The position numbers were made by a program, and so were the translations under genes. Positions 47,753 through 60,339 of a stretch of 64,000 nt of DNA are shown here, one piece after another. The notes under the pieces were generated by a model. It had not been told where the DNA came from. It did not search any database and was given only the letters and a program-made list of their open reading frames with translations. The stretch covers positions 8,441,063-8,505,062 of the forward strand of contig CM040755.1 in NCBI GenBank assembly GCA_022829145.1, in the 5' to 3' direction. The DNA comes from Albula goreensis (Eukaryota > Chordata > Actinopteri > Albuliformes > Albulidae). Each line of letters starts with the position of its first letter. Positions within the stretch are counted from its first letter, which is position 1.

Positions 47753-50269
47753 CAAGCAGCAGACTAGTTCATTGTAGATTACTGAACTAGACCTCGGTGA
47801 CTATCTTCCGTGTCAAGTACACATTACTGTTAATTGCAATTCCGTTTAGCATGACAAAATATTAACTGTATCGGTTTACTAATAGCTATAAATTATTAAC
47901 CATGGACTTACCTATTCTAAATAATTTACATTTCTCAGAAACAATGTTCACACCTGAGGCAATACGTATTCAAATAAACGTTGTAACGTAGCTAATTTTG
48001 CAGGTGGAATAGTGGTACGGCGAGAGACAGGCCTCCGTGTGGTGACTTGGAAATAACGTTGTAAAAGTGGAAAATGTTGAATACAGTACACAAAATCCTT
48101 CCGTTGGTTGTTTTGTTGGTTTCAATGAGCAGTCAAGAAGGCTGCTGTACATAATTATGCTTTATTGCTCTGTCATTCATGTGCGATTTGAAGTTGAATA
48201 TACTGTACAGAAAGATAAACCGGGATGTCAAGCTAAACACGGAAAAACCTCTTGGAAACAGCGCAGTTCAACCTTATGGACCACTTGACCCTCTCTGAAG
48301 ATAGGTGAGGCAAGCCGTCACTTTATCAATCATGTGTGAGATTAAACGTGAAATGTACACAGCGTCTATATATTAGTTCCAAATGGATGAGAAATCTGCT
48401 ATTAGTTTTCATCATTAGGTACAGTGGCTAGCGAGCAAGTCACTACCACTAACACTTCGCTTCCATCACCGGGGGGCAGCTAAGTGGAATGTGCAGTCAA
48501 GCTTCAGATTTTTTTGACGTGTCCAATAGGATTCTTACTCCGGAAGGCAAGTGGCTGATTTTTGTGACCTCAGTTGTGATGCGCAAGCATAACCAAAGAC
48601 TAACCAAACTCCTGCCTGTACCGAGTCATATGTGAAAAGGATGATCCATGGATGGTGAGAAAAGTCATTCCTTGCCATTCATGTGAGAAAGATAGTGTAT
48701 GGTTCCCAGGGGGAACCGAAAACATTCAGTGCAGGATGGTTAGAAACAGGAATAATTGTGAATGAGCAGTTGACAGGCAGTGACCTGGTCAAGTAAGCAA
48801 TTTTTTCACAGACGTCCAACAGTGGGCCTCCCTTTTTCATCTGCTGTAATTAGTGAATCAATATTTGGAGTAAATTCAAATTAATATGCACTCAGGCAAA
48901 ATGTACAAAAGGGAAGAGAACAATAAAGAGCATACCATATCATGGTTATCAATATTCAAAATTAGATGAAAGTATAAAGAAATTGTTTTACAAATGAAAG
49001 AAAAACAAAAGGCGATATAACAGAAGTAAAATCCTTCAAATAACTGCAAGTGAAGAAGAAACAAAACAATTGAGGATCAGCTGATGATTTTTATGACACG
49101 TTTCTTTTCATACTCAATTTGTGAAATATATTAAAGATGAAAGTTTTTTGTTGCCAGGGACAGTCAGCAGGACGTTTAGGTCTCTATGCATGCCGTCAAA
49201 CCTCCACTGGTGGTAACTGGTGGACTGCATTTTGGAAGGAATCAGGTTCTTTTTTAGGAGAGTACACTTGTGTGCACACATTATGAATTGAAATAATAGG
49301 GTAAAATAATTTTTTTTTTAAAAGATGAAGGTGACCTTTTCTTGACCCTTATTGGCATCATTTATGCATTAATTAATAATACTGTGATTCTACAACAAAC
49401 AACCTGCACAACAGGTCTGCTGTAGCATCATCAATAATACTTGTTGCCAGCTTCTGAAATGCTCACCTTGTCACATGACTTTTATGAAAAGTGTGATTTT
49501 TGTGCAAATGGAATCGCTCCAATCTTAACAAGGGGCAGGAACTCGCAAATAGCTCATAAACACCTCGAATTAATGTGCTCGTAATCCAGTGTACAATCTC
49601 GACTTGCATGTGGCGAATGTCAAAACTAAAACCCTGAGAGGCATCGATTGGGGCTAAATCTGCACGCTGTTTTCTGTTTTCTGCAAAGTTGTGCTATTCT
49701 ACAGTGTGACACTGTCACCAGATTTTCTTAGGAAACTTTAAAGGCTCATCCCAGTCAAACCTGCTTCCTGATTTCACTTCAGTGAACGCAGAGGAAGAGT
49801 CGTGATGGAGTTCTCAGTAACGTACATAAGGGCATTTGGGAAACTACTTCAGGAGGAAGTCACAAAATTAACTTTCCTACTCAGAATACTCACGCTTTTG
49901 CGAAAATATCAATTTTCAGACTTGGCTCATTGCGCAACACCATTAAGTTCAGGAGGTGGAGCATATCTGGAAAACATCCGGATGAGTCAAGTTGGCCTTT
50001 AATGGCAGTCATGTAATTGACTGTAATCTTCCAGCATTCTCTATCACTCATTTGAGAGTCATAACCGCAAGTTCCACTTGAAGCACAGCTGCTGCACATT
50101 TGAGAAAATCTCTAAACTGTTGGAAATATCCAGCTAAATTTATGCTTTGTCACAATATCTATTTTTCCTTGTTAATATATTTTATCTCAAAACTTTTGAA
50201 TAAATTTGGTATCCCTGGATCAGGGCATTTTCTAAGCAAATGATAATGTAATTTAGGTTTTTCATTTAG

Positions 50270-50720
50270 CCTTTTTAAAGTTTTTGTGAAGAGGCAGTGG
50301 AAAAAGTTGGCAAAAGGCATAGGGCACTATGCCGTCGGGCCTCTCTGGTTTGACTTGTTCACTGGCCCTCTCTCAACCCTCTGGCCTCATACACTTGCTT
50401 TTCTTTTTTGCTGCCAGCAGAGGGGGCTGTGGAGCTCTCAAGTGCAGCTGCCGAGTGGAAGATGGAGGGAAAATTCCGCTGCCGCAGAGTGGCTCCTCTT
50501 CATGGTCCACTGTCTCTGCCTCAAGGGTGTGCTTGAAATTCATTATAGAGAGTGAGATTAGAGTCCACTGATGAACACCCGGGTCCGCAGGACAGCCTCT
50601 GCCACCGAGGGGTGCCGTTGAGCTGGGGGGAGGACAGCGACAGGGGCAAGGCCTACTTCAGGTTCTGAAGCTGCAAGGGGACCCTTCAGGAGATACTGAC
50701 TGTTCTCTGCATCATGGAGC
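50270..50720. promoter_or_regulatory. Candidate regulatory block
   Basis: About 450 bp of GC-balanced sequence including GCCAGCAGAGGGGGCTG at 50413-50429, a weak CTCF-like word in plus orientation. Overlapping 80- and 89-codon frames have no domain. Confidence 0.28.
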
Positions 50721-50999
50721 TCCGAGAATGAGCTCAGCCAGTTCGTATATTACATTCCGTCAACATTGCACTGACAATGTAGCAATGTAGGGCGTGAGCA
50801 GTCTTTGGGAGCGCATAACATTGTTTAAAATCCTGTCACAGCATAACGGGGATGCTGTGAGATTAAGTGGTACTGCAGAGGTACTTTAAGGGCGAATATG
50901 TAAGGTGTCAGCTTTTACAATTCTGTCTTTACTTTCTTTACCCTCCTCAGCATATTCTTGAGGGTCTTGTTTAATTTGATTGGCGCCTTTCTCCAATTT

Positions 51000-51220
51000 A
51001 CGTAACGGCATTTGCGTCACAGTTTTAAGGCTGTTGCGTCCCCTGTCCACTCTTGCGTGGTGTAGGCGTAAGCGGGGTGGTAGCGCGTCCGCTCGCCTAG
51101 CCTGCGACAGCGAAACGTCAATGTTTTACTTGCGGCCGTAAAGAAGCCCCCCGTTGACGCACTGAGCCCGTAGTGCGAGTGTGCTGCATTTTTAACCCTT
51201 TCGCGCCCCCTTCTCCCTCC
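51000..51220. other. CpG-dense block without a gene
   Basis: About 20 CpG dinucleotides in roughly 190 bp (51020-51210), including GTAGCGCGTCCGCTCGCC and TTTCGCGCC, in otherwise CpG-poor desert. No exon, TATA box or recognisable transcript is attached. It may be an unmethylated island of an enhancer or an unannotated non-coding RNA promoter. Confidence 0.45.
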
Positions 51221-51619
51221 CCTCTCTCTGGATTTACTCTGCATTACCGCTGGTATCTTTCAAATTAAACCCTTCACTATTCATCAGCCCTGAGTAAGAA
51301 TGTTCCTATCAAGAGGCACTTTAATGTGAATTATTCACATCTGTCTGTTCCACTAAATTAAATGCACACTTGTATACGGGTATTTCGTTTCTGTCATTCT
51401 GTGAGGATTTCAATCAGTGTTGAAACTTAGTGTTGAAAAGTCATTTTTCTTTCTCGTTTTGTAAATATCACAGGAAACTGAAATATGGCTTGTACAGTAT
51501 TTTTAACAAAAGTACTCTCGCCTGTGACAGAAAATGTGGACGTTGTTAATTTGCCTCGATCATTAATGATCAATGCAAACTGAATTCTCCAATCAGCATA
51601 ATTGTAAAGGCAGGAGAGG

Positions 51620-51950
51620 GGCTGGTCGTGGAGGAACATGGCTCATTTGTGTTCGGTGTGAAGGCGTGTTTGTGTGTAATTAAAAGAGGAGCGAGGCGCG
51701 ATGGCACCGCCCCACCCCGCTCTGAGGAGGCACGGGGTTTGAGTGGCAGGTTAATTAGCGGTTCAGGGCTTGGATGCTGCCACTGGACTCCGGCCCTCAG
51801 GCAGGGGCCCAGGGAGAGACGAATTGATCCAGGCAGCCGGCAGTGTGTGGAACTCAGTCACCGGAGCAGAGCGGCAGCGCAATTGATTCATTCAAAAGGG
51901 AGGAAAGTGATCTGATTGGTTGAGCTGAGATTCTGTGAGCTCTCTGCTCT
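51620..51950. promoter_or_regulatory. Candidate homeobox-responsive enhancer
   Basis: Four homeodomain-type cores lie within about 215 bp: TAATTA (51677-51682), TTAATTAG (51751-51758), AATTGAT (51822-51828) and CAATTGATT (51880-51888), in a GC-rich context. A 95-codon plus frame here shows no family resemblance. Function is inference. Confidence 0.4.
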
Positions 51951-51972
51951 GTGGAAAACAACACTGCAGACT

Positions 51973-52008
<36 letters not shown>

Positions 52009-52010
52009 TC
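51973..52010. repeat. (CT)n microsatellite
   Basis: A CT tract with one G interruption. Confidence 0.95.
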
Positions 52011-52079
52011 AGCGGCCTCCCTCTCACGTTTTGGGGGACCACTTTCTACTCCCTGAGGAAAATGTGTTCCAAATCTCAC

Positions 52080-52768
52080 AGGGTACAGAGGGACAGAGGG
52101 GTATGGTGTAGCCTACATTGGTAATGACCTCACTTATGTAACATATTACAATATTTTAACCGCATATTATTGTAAAATTTCAAATGAGAATAAATAGCAA
52201 TAATCAAAACCAAAGTTTATGATGCCAAACCAAATGAAATGGTAGGAGCCTAAGGTTTCCAACAGCCATAAATGCAGTTTTTATTTTACTTTCATTCATG
52301 TTAACCCATTATTTTGCAGAGAGAAAAAGCTTTCAATTGGTTAAATCAAGTCAATGCTTGATAGCTCATTGTAGCTCTACCCATTACAAGAGTAATGAAA
52401 ACTAATTCTCTATGACTCGAACAAACATGACATGTATAATTTAAATTCTGCGGGGTCCAGGTTTTGAATCTTAGTAGGATCATGTTTTTAATTTGGTATG
52501 TGGATCATTTCAGACGTCCTTTCGGCATGTTTAATTATTACACGTTATTGGATTAGATCATTGTTCAGCATGTACATACAGCACACCATGTTTCAGTCAG
52601 GGAGACTTGGTTTGGCCATACCTGACTCTTAACCTATAAATTGGATCATGTCTGTAATAACATACAATGTGTGAAATGTTGTAATCCTACAGTGAAATTA
52701 TAATAACATGGATTTTTAAATATAGTAGAATGTATTTAAAAAATGGTAATGATGATTGTGACGACTAA

Positions 52769-52804
<36 letters not shown>

Positions 52805-52980
52805 CAATAACAATAGTAAGGTTAATCGTAATCAAAATCATGATTTTAAAATGTAATAATAAAAGATGAAAAGAAAAATGTTATCCTAACAAGAAAAACA
52901 CAAAAAAAACCTCACACATTAATTATTACTGGCATTATTATTATTATTATTTTCTTACTATTTTTCTTGAGATGAAGTTA
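52080..52980. other. AT-rich low-complexity DNA with (AAT)n repeat
   Basis: A pure AAT/ATA tract at 52766-52804 lies in a wider AAT-rich stretch, with another ATT tract near 52935-52951. No gene recognised. Confidence 0.7.
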
Positions 52981-52999
52981 TTTTTGTGTCCATCTTTTA

Positions 53000-53560
53000 T
53001 TTTGCGATTTAGCGTAAATGTCCCCAAGGGCAGGGTAAGTGGGGCTGGGAGGCAGAGCTGACAGGGCTTGATTTAATACACCCAGACTTTATTAGGCAGC
53101 GGAGTGTTATTCTCCCAGCCTCCGGACTGCGCGGGGCTGATAACGGCGCATCGTGTCCCGGGTGTCGGTACAGTATGTGACGGCCCACGCCGTACCCATC
53201 CGTCACCCCGCCAACGCTGATAGGTTAACCCTCTCAGCCGGAGCGCCGTGGCAGGCCTTATCTCCACCGCCACGTGACTGCCGCTTAGGGTCGCCGGGCC
53301 TGTGCAGATGTATCAGTATGAAATGCTCGCCATCCCATAATATGCAGCCTTGCCGATACAGAAGGCCTGTTGGGCTAGACCCCATAGACCTGTCCCGTTT
53401 AGGAAACTGCACCACCATTCCTGGCCTGTAGGTAGCGCTGGACTTAATCTGCTTGATCGGTATTCCGTCCCATGTTTGTGGCCAGATTTTAAGGCTGGTA
53501 AAGTTACAGGACAGGACTGATCTGAGCACATCTATCATGCCGTGGACATCGTCAGACGAG
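53000..53560. other. CpG-rich block without a gene
   Basis: About 20 CpGs between 53110 and 53300, within some 550 bp of high-complexity sequence. Overlapping frames of 65-111 codons in several frames on both strands suggest base composition rather than coding. A candidate CpG island or enhancer hub. Confidence 0.42.
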
Positions 53561-53899
53561 GCGCTCCATCAAATTTCCACAGTGATGTACGACCGTCTGT
53601 GATGGACAACAGACTGTGAGCTAAGATAATACTTTTATTGGTCCCTCTATCTTGTATCTTTTGTATAGCTCTGCTTTTACATCCAATATGCGTGCTGGTT
53701 AGGGGGTTAGTGTTGAAGTCTGATTTGTGATACCCAGATCGTTCTGGCCAGTCAAGTTGTATTCATTAGGGGGCTACATTTAAAAAACAGCACTTTACAG
53801 AGCTTATTCAGCCACTGAGTCAACCACTGGCAAATTCTCTAACTAGTCATTTCATCAAGTATCCTGATCTGTAGGTTTAGCTGCCTTTATTTTGCTGCC

Positions 53900-55350
53900 T
53901 TCATTGTGTCCAGCCCACCTATTTGGCATGTCTGTCACCCTGTCCTCGTGATTATGCGATGTCTCCCAATATCCCACAATGCACCACTGCCCACACCTCC
54001 ATCCCCCGCCCCCAACCCCCGACCTCTAGCCGCCTTTATTTTCACTCTGTAATGGAACAGGGCATCGGTAGGGATGCTCAAATAATTTAAAGGCAGCCTG
54101 TTAAAAGTTCATGGCCCAGGCCTCCCCAGCATATCTGACATAACCTGGCTTCCAAAGTCCGCCTGCAGCCAGCGTGTGGTTTATAGCTCTCAGCAGAGTC
54201 CCTGTGGTTTGCAGCACCATTCATCAGGACCGAACTCGTTTGCCGTTCGCGCTTTCCCTCGTGCTGATATATTTACGCTCCGTTTTCATATCGTGGGACA
54301 GACGCATTTTAGCTCTTGGTGATTGTTGTGTAACTTTACAGCGCATAAGCAAACAAATATAATAGGAATGAGAGAAGCTTTAATTTAACAGCCCACTGGC
54401 TCGCTGTCAGGGCTGATGTAGGCCTGTGGTCCAATGTCTATTGCCTTCAGTTCCTCATAGCCGCTCATTCTGAAATGCCCGGCAGTTGACATTGTCACCA
54501 GCATCTCTGCATTGAAGCAGACGTTGTTTATTGCTGAGCATCTCCGTTTCCTTGTTACTCCCGCATTAACACACACTGGTTTCTGTTAACGTAATGATTG
54601 TAATTAACATTGGTTGCTATTGATTAAAAAAGAAAAAGAATGGCTCTCTAAACCCCCTTGTTTTCTTGCAAGTGGTACAAAACAAGACTTATGAGTCTGA
54701 CTTGTTTTGACACTGAGGGATTAGCTGGCTTTTGTGAAATATTTTGATTAATCCCACTGGTTTTGAAGCGCAGTCCTATTAGTGCACTGCTGTTAATGCT
54801 GGTATTAAGCAGGCTTTGCTGATTGGATAAATGGCTGCTTAACAAGGCATGCTGGAGCATGCTTCAGATCGAAAGAAGTCTCCTGGATCACACGGGAAGG
54901 TGTTCCTTTCCCCTTCTAAAATAACTGGCAGTAATCAAGATCGAAGGGAGGACACTGGCAGGGAGTTCCAATTCCATCTCACCTCAGCTAAAAATGGCAC
55001 AAACCCCCTATGTATTTTTGGGACACGGAAACGGCCCACTGGACTTACAGGGGGAAAAAGGGGAGAGCGAGGCATGCCAAAATTCATTTTCACTCCGTTG
55101 CACTCTCCTGTCCCCACGGTTGTCTCCAGCATTGTCCTCTAAATTGCACTTGTAACGAGATTACCGTGTTTCCTTTAGAGCCGGCCAGAGAGTGATTGTG
55201 GCATTCTGGGAGAATGAGATAGCGGTAAGAGCTGGTGATAAGGATCACGCAGTATAAATAAATTTTAGGGGTGTGAGTAATTATTCTGTCCTCTGTAACA
55301 TTAGCTGTCATGATAATAGAATATTCAGAGAGATTGATACAGGGGGAGCA
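53900..55350. promoter_or_regulatory. Candidate regulatory region
   Basis: Several complex blocks, with a ZNF143-like TATCCCACAATGCACCA near 53970-53986 and TAATTA at 55278-55283. The part 54990-55330 has few low-complexity words and looks most like a conserved element. No coding sequence recognised. Confidence 0.33.
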
Positions 55351-58300
55351 GACAGAGAGAAAGGATCATTAAAACTTGGGGGTGCTCATTTTTTGCAGGT
55401 CTCTCCCCCCGACCACCCTCACCCCCCTCACTCCCCTCCCCTGGTTTTAGACCGTCTGTGCTGATGGAGGGGTGTGTGAAAGGACCACGTGCGGGAGGTA
55501 AAATAACATCCCCTACAAATGGCCTTGTTACCCCAAACAACCACCCACCCCTTTGTGGATGAGTACATTGTTATGTTTGTAATGTTTTTTTTTTTTCAGT
55601 TGCCCCTCAGCAATTAATACAATTCAGCTGGGAGAGAGCTAGAGATGGAGGCAGAGGGAGAGAGAGTAAGTGGGCTTAATGTGTTTAATTTTGCTGCTTC
55701 GCGTGTTTAATGTGAGCAGTGCTAATATTTTGTTTGTGCATAGCAATAGAAATGCGTGCTTGTAGGTGGCCTTTATTGTCAAACCATTGGCTCCTTCGGT
55801 GATTTTAAAATTGTAATTCTTAAGGACAGAGAATTTGGAAGGCAGCATGTTTCATCTCGCCAGGAAATATTGTGCTTTCACCACAGAGGGGAAAAGGGGC
55901 AGTGTGAGGATTTCAGCTGGTTGAGAGATTTGGTTTTGCACCAACCAAACAAAGGCTCAACTACTAACCCCCTTGCATATTTTGCCTGTGTCTTATATCA
56001 TCAATAAAAAATCACATATGTTTGTGATCACTGATTTATATGGAGTGAAGGTTTTGATTCAGTTCCAGCAGAGTTCTGGAAAGTAGCCTTCCAACAATAC
56101 ATTTAGTATTCTGTAATAATTTATAAAACCTGGTTTATAATGTAGGTAAATATGGTCATTTTTCTGTGTTAGATTATGACACTGGTTCCAGGTGGTACCA
56201 TATCTCACTGCATTTGATATGTGCGATAAATTCTTATGCTATTCTCGTTTCTTAGACACACTGTAGAGGGTTTGGACTAGAGAAGACTAGGTGGGATAAA
56301 GTATAGAGAGGTGTGTATTTGTAAATAAAAATGTTAGACTGTGGTCTTATGCTCTTCATTATGTTTAAGCCAAATCTCCTGAAGCTAAGGCTTTGAATAA
56401 CCATTATTTCTCATCATTCATGTCACTGCATTTGTGTGCTGAGAAAAACTCCAGGTCACTACTTTTGAGCCCACTAAATTAGCAAGTATTTCATACATTT
56501 TGTAATATCTCCAAAAATAATTGTGTATTGATTGGATACAAATGAATGAAATGGCAAAGATTAGTTAGCATGTGCCCACTGTGCAAACAGAATGCTGAAA
56601 ATCTTTACACTTTATCACAGACACTGTCCATAACTCTTAGTAATAACCTGACTACCATTTGTTTATACTACATTGTTTAAAACTTCTGTATAATACTATG
56701 TCTTGCTAGAAACAAATACTGCCCTGTCTGTTTTACTGAGATATATCCCCATACTGTATGGACAGAATTTACAATGAACTGGTGTTCAGCATCACTATGC
56801 CAGACCCTCTGTGCTGGAGATCTGCTGCATTACTTCACATAGAGGGAGGCATATAAATGTGCTGCATCCTTTCTGACGCTGAAATATCATGCAGGAAGGT
56901 TTTGGTGTGCCATTATTATAGTACAGCCAGTGGATCAGTGGATGAACTAGCTGTTGGTGTGAACTGTAGCTGCTTCGGTTTACGTATGTGGGGCTAAAGA
57001 GCTACGAAGCCTGCACATTTACACAGTTTGCCCTGTGCACGTCTCAGGAGCTACGCTCATGGTTTTTTTTTTTAATGTCCTAATTTAAGTGCGGTCCTTT
57101 CTGGTGTCCATATTGATGTTTGTCATTGGTTAGTTTTGTTCATAAAAATAGATTACAAAATATGCAAGACTTGAGAGTAAGATGGTGGCATGGGTCTTTA
57201 CTCTCTCCCTCTCAGACTGCCATTGAACTGTGCTTAGCTCTTTATGACAGCCTCTCCTTCACAAAGAAAATCACTTTGGTGACCCAGTTTTGCAGACTCT
57301 CTCTGAGCAGTATTTTCTCGTTAATGGATCTTCTTTCTAAACAAACGCCTCCTTTTTTTTCTCCCAGATTTTGCAAAAGGGGACCACACAGCCAAAGCAG
57401 GCAGGCTCCATGAGGAGTTGTAGGTAAGTGGTGGTAAAATGGGAAAGTACCTGCAGCTTAGTCCTGCCCACCTCAGGTGTCTCAGGTGTCACTTTGGGCA
57501 GGTATGCTCCACCTCCACATTGACAGTGGTGAGTATTTAATTCAGGCCTTTTGGGAGTACTATTGCACTGAAACCTGGCATTTTTATCTACTAGCTTTAG
57601 CTGGATATGCCACCCAAGATCCCCGTAAGAAAGGTGAACCTAACGAACTGAATGAGTGAACTACATAAAATGTATTTTCAGCTGAGAAACTGACAAAGCT
57701 GCTCATTAATTGTGCCGTGTAATTTTCATGCTCCAGCGATCACATGATACAAACTTGCAGTACATCAGCTCTATTATCACTGCTCATTCACCAGATTAAA
57801 GCCAGCAATAAAACACCTCGGAGGTAGGAAAATTTGACAACATGCTCCAAAAGGCAGCTGGATACCAGTTAGGTGTGAGTAGACCCTTTTAAGCCTGAAG
57901 GGACACCAGCCCCAACATGGTGAAAAACCCTCCTGTAAGTGCCTCTTTTATTTGTTCATATTTTACTGACATATTTATACAGAATGGCTTGCAATACTTG
58001 AAGTGTTTTGGTCCTTATTTATGGCCATCACTGGGTGTGTGCCCTCATGACAAGGCTTGAAAATGGCAGAGCTACTAACCACTCCCTGAAAAGAACCAGA
58101 CATTGTTTGATTCTTTCGGATTTTTCAGTAAGTAGGTATCTGACACCTTGTAGTGGATCATCAGAAACAACATCTCACATGGAGTTGAGTCAAACCAGTT
58201 TCACCAGACCAACAGACGCATTATATTTGGTGATTTTTGTAGGTTCTAAGTAAAACTAAAATAGAAACACAGATGGTTTATTGTTTGATCATAGCGTCAG

Positions 58301-59420
58301 TACTTTTAGAATTGGTGACAGGAGACGTCGTTCTCCATTCAGAAGTTGCCAGGTGGACAGAAGGTTGACTGCGAATTCACAAGACTGCGGAGTCATTCCT
58401 AATTCACGGGTATCCCCTTCATCTGTCCCGCTGAGCCTCTCCATCCTCGGGCTCACGCAGGGCAGGCGACAGGAACCGCTTCATGCTTTTCGGGGAAATT
58501 GAAAATCCTGAGTGATCATGCTTGTGAAAATGAAGGATAGGGAGTGTAATCTTTAATGACTTTAAGGCCACGAACATTAATAAAATTGAAATCCTTGTCA
58601 GTTCTGATCTCTGTGTAGATGTGAGATAGTTTCAAAAGCCTAGAGGCTAAAAATCAGCATTTTCTGTTCTGGGAATACTGGTACTATTTAACTGATTGTG
58701 GTTTTCGCACAAGTGATGAATTTGATATTTAATTAGTTATGTTTGGATGTGACCGTAATGACTCTGTGTGGTTGTCCAGTTGAGGAATACTGCTTCTGAA
58801 ACAGGAGGCCCTTGATGTATTCACAATGTTTTAAAAAATTGTGCCCCCATCCCTGCGAGTTCAATCTGATGACAGTGAATTGTACTATTCCACTATTCTC
58901 ATAGCTGGGTCTACTCTGTACTGTCTATGACAAGGTCAGTTGTACACTTGAATGATAATAGTAGACATTCTGCTCTGCAATTATTATTGTATCCATTCAT
59001 CAAATATGCTTAAAGAATACATTTATATATAAAAGTATTGCCAAATAATTGATTGACTGTGTTTTTGAATTTGTTTTTTTTTTTAAACAAAAGACACCCT
59101 CCAGCCAATTTCACTTCCTGGTCTTAAAAAAAAACTCAAAAAATATAAATGGATAGTAGTGATGTCGTAGTTCATGGGACTAGTTGGAAAGGTTATGCAT
59201 TTTTTTTAATGAACAGGACAGCAGTATCACAGTTGTAAAACATGCCATACATTACAGCATATGAGAAATATTGATTTTGAAAAATACTGTATTTGGTATA
59301 TCAGGTGAAAAATTGGCAAAATCAGTCAAACAGGCCTGTAGGAGTTCTTAGCTGTTAAAATACACAGCACAACCACAAGAGCTTTTGGTGTTTCTGTTGA
59401 TTAATCTTTTTTGAGCTCTG
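55350..59420. other. Non-coding, nothing recognised
   Basis: C/T-rich stretch at about 55400-55445, then mixed AT-rich DNA. Short frames only. No element that I can support. Confidence 0.5.
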
Positions 59421-59599
59421 CTTCTGCTTTTGTTACTCTGCTTCAGAGTAACTGGCCACAAGTCACACAACCATACTGTATTTTTTCAGTTAACCTCAAT
59501 AAGGCTTCAGTCCCTATCTCCAGCATCATGTTTTTTCTCATGTCATGAACTGCACACTCCAGATACGAAGATGGACATAAACATCCGTGATGAATCTCC

Positions 59600-59710
59600 T
59601 TTGGCACTTGGGACTTTGCACTTTTTGTACTGTTCTTATGCAAATTGCCTTGTAAGTCGCTCTGGATAAGAGTGTCTAACAAATGCCCCTAATGTAAAGT
59701 AATATAATCT
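59600..59710 (+). mobile_element. SINE 3' tail relic
   Basis: CGCTCTGGATAAGAGTGTCT and CTAATGTAAAGTAATAT (59658-59705) match a tail seen at the 3' ends of many fish SINE-type repeats. The 5' extent is not clear and no pol III promoter was found just upstream, so it is probably truncated. Confidence 0.6.
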
Positions 59711-59950
59711 CTCTCTTTTGTGGCAAAAATATGGCTCTAATCACAAAATTGGCTGGAAAGGGGGCGAGAGGTTCTCCTGTAGGAAGAAGCGCTCCTAATT
59801 CTAATGTCATGTGAGAGGAATTTAGAAAGTGGGTCATTCAGATCTAAACCATCCATCCTGGATGACCTGAAACTCACACATTAATTTAAAATTAGAAACA
59901 CCTACCAAACAATAGTTTCCATGTTTTATCAGCCATTTCTCAGAATCTCA

Positions 59951-60200
59951 GTTGCAAAACATACTAATCTTATGTAAGCTACCAGAATTTAGGCTGATAC
60001 GTGGTGGTTTGAATGGATATCAAAAAAATGATGAAATCACTGCATTTACATTACTTACATTTGCAGTAATTCAGTCAGCTGCAAAACAAGCTAATCTTAT
60101 ATAAGCTACCAGGATTTAGGCTGATATGTGATGATTTTAATGGATATCAAAAAATGATGCTATCACTCCACTTACATTACTTACATTTGCAGTAATTAAT
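59951..60200. repeat. 127-bp tandem duplication
   Basis: Two copies, 59951-60077 and 60078-60200, share GCAAAACA, CTAATCTTAT, AAGCTACCAG, ATTTAGGCTGAT, TGGATATCAAAAAA and ATTACTTACATTTGCAGTAATT in the same order, with scattered substitutions. Similarity is high, so this is a fairly recent local duplication. Confidence 0.92.
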
Positions 60201-60339
60201 CTTGGTAGGTAGTGTGCAGTGGCATATGATAAAATGTGGCGGTAGAGGAATTACTTGAATTACATTGCCTCAAAAAAAATGGCCTAGTAGTGATGGATGG
60301 TTAGTGGTTTGAATCCAAACTTATTAATGCCGATTTGTG

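Larger units (their letters stand above)
43770..50270. other. Long non-coding stretch, largely AT-rich
   Basis: No gene recognised. Contains two minus-oriented CTCF-like motifs (45696, 47739), a small balanced block at 46590-46790 with a second TAATCGGATT (46650-46659), and a balanced block at 44580-44860. Open frames up to 152 codons are on the minus strand of AT-rich DNA and lack family resemblance. Confidence 0.45.
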
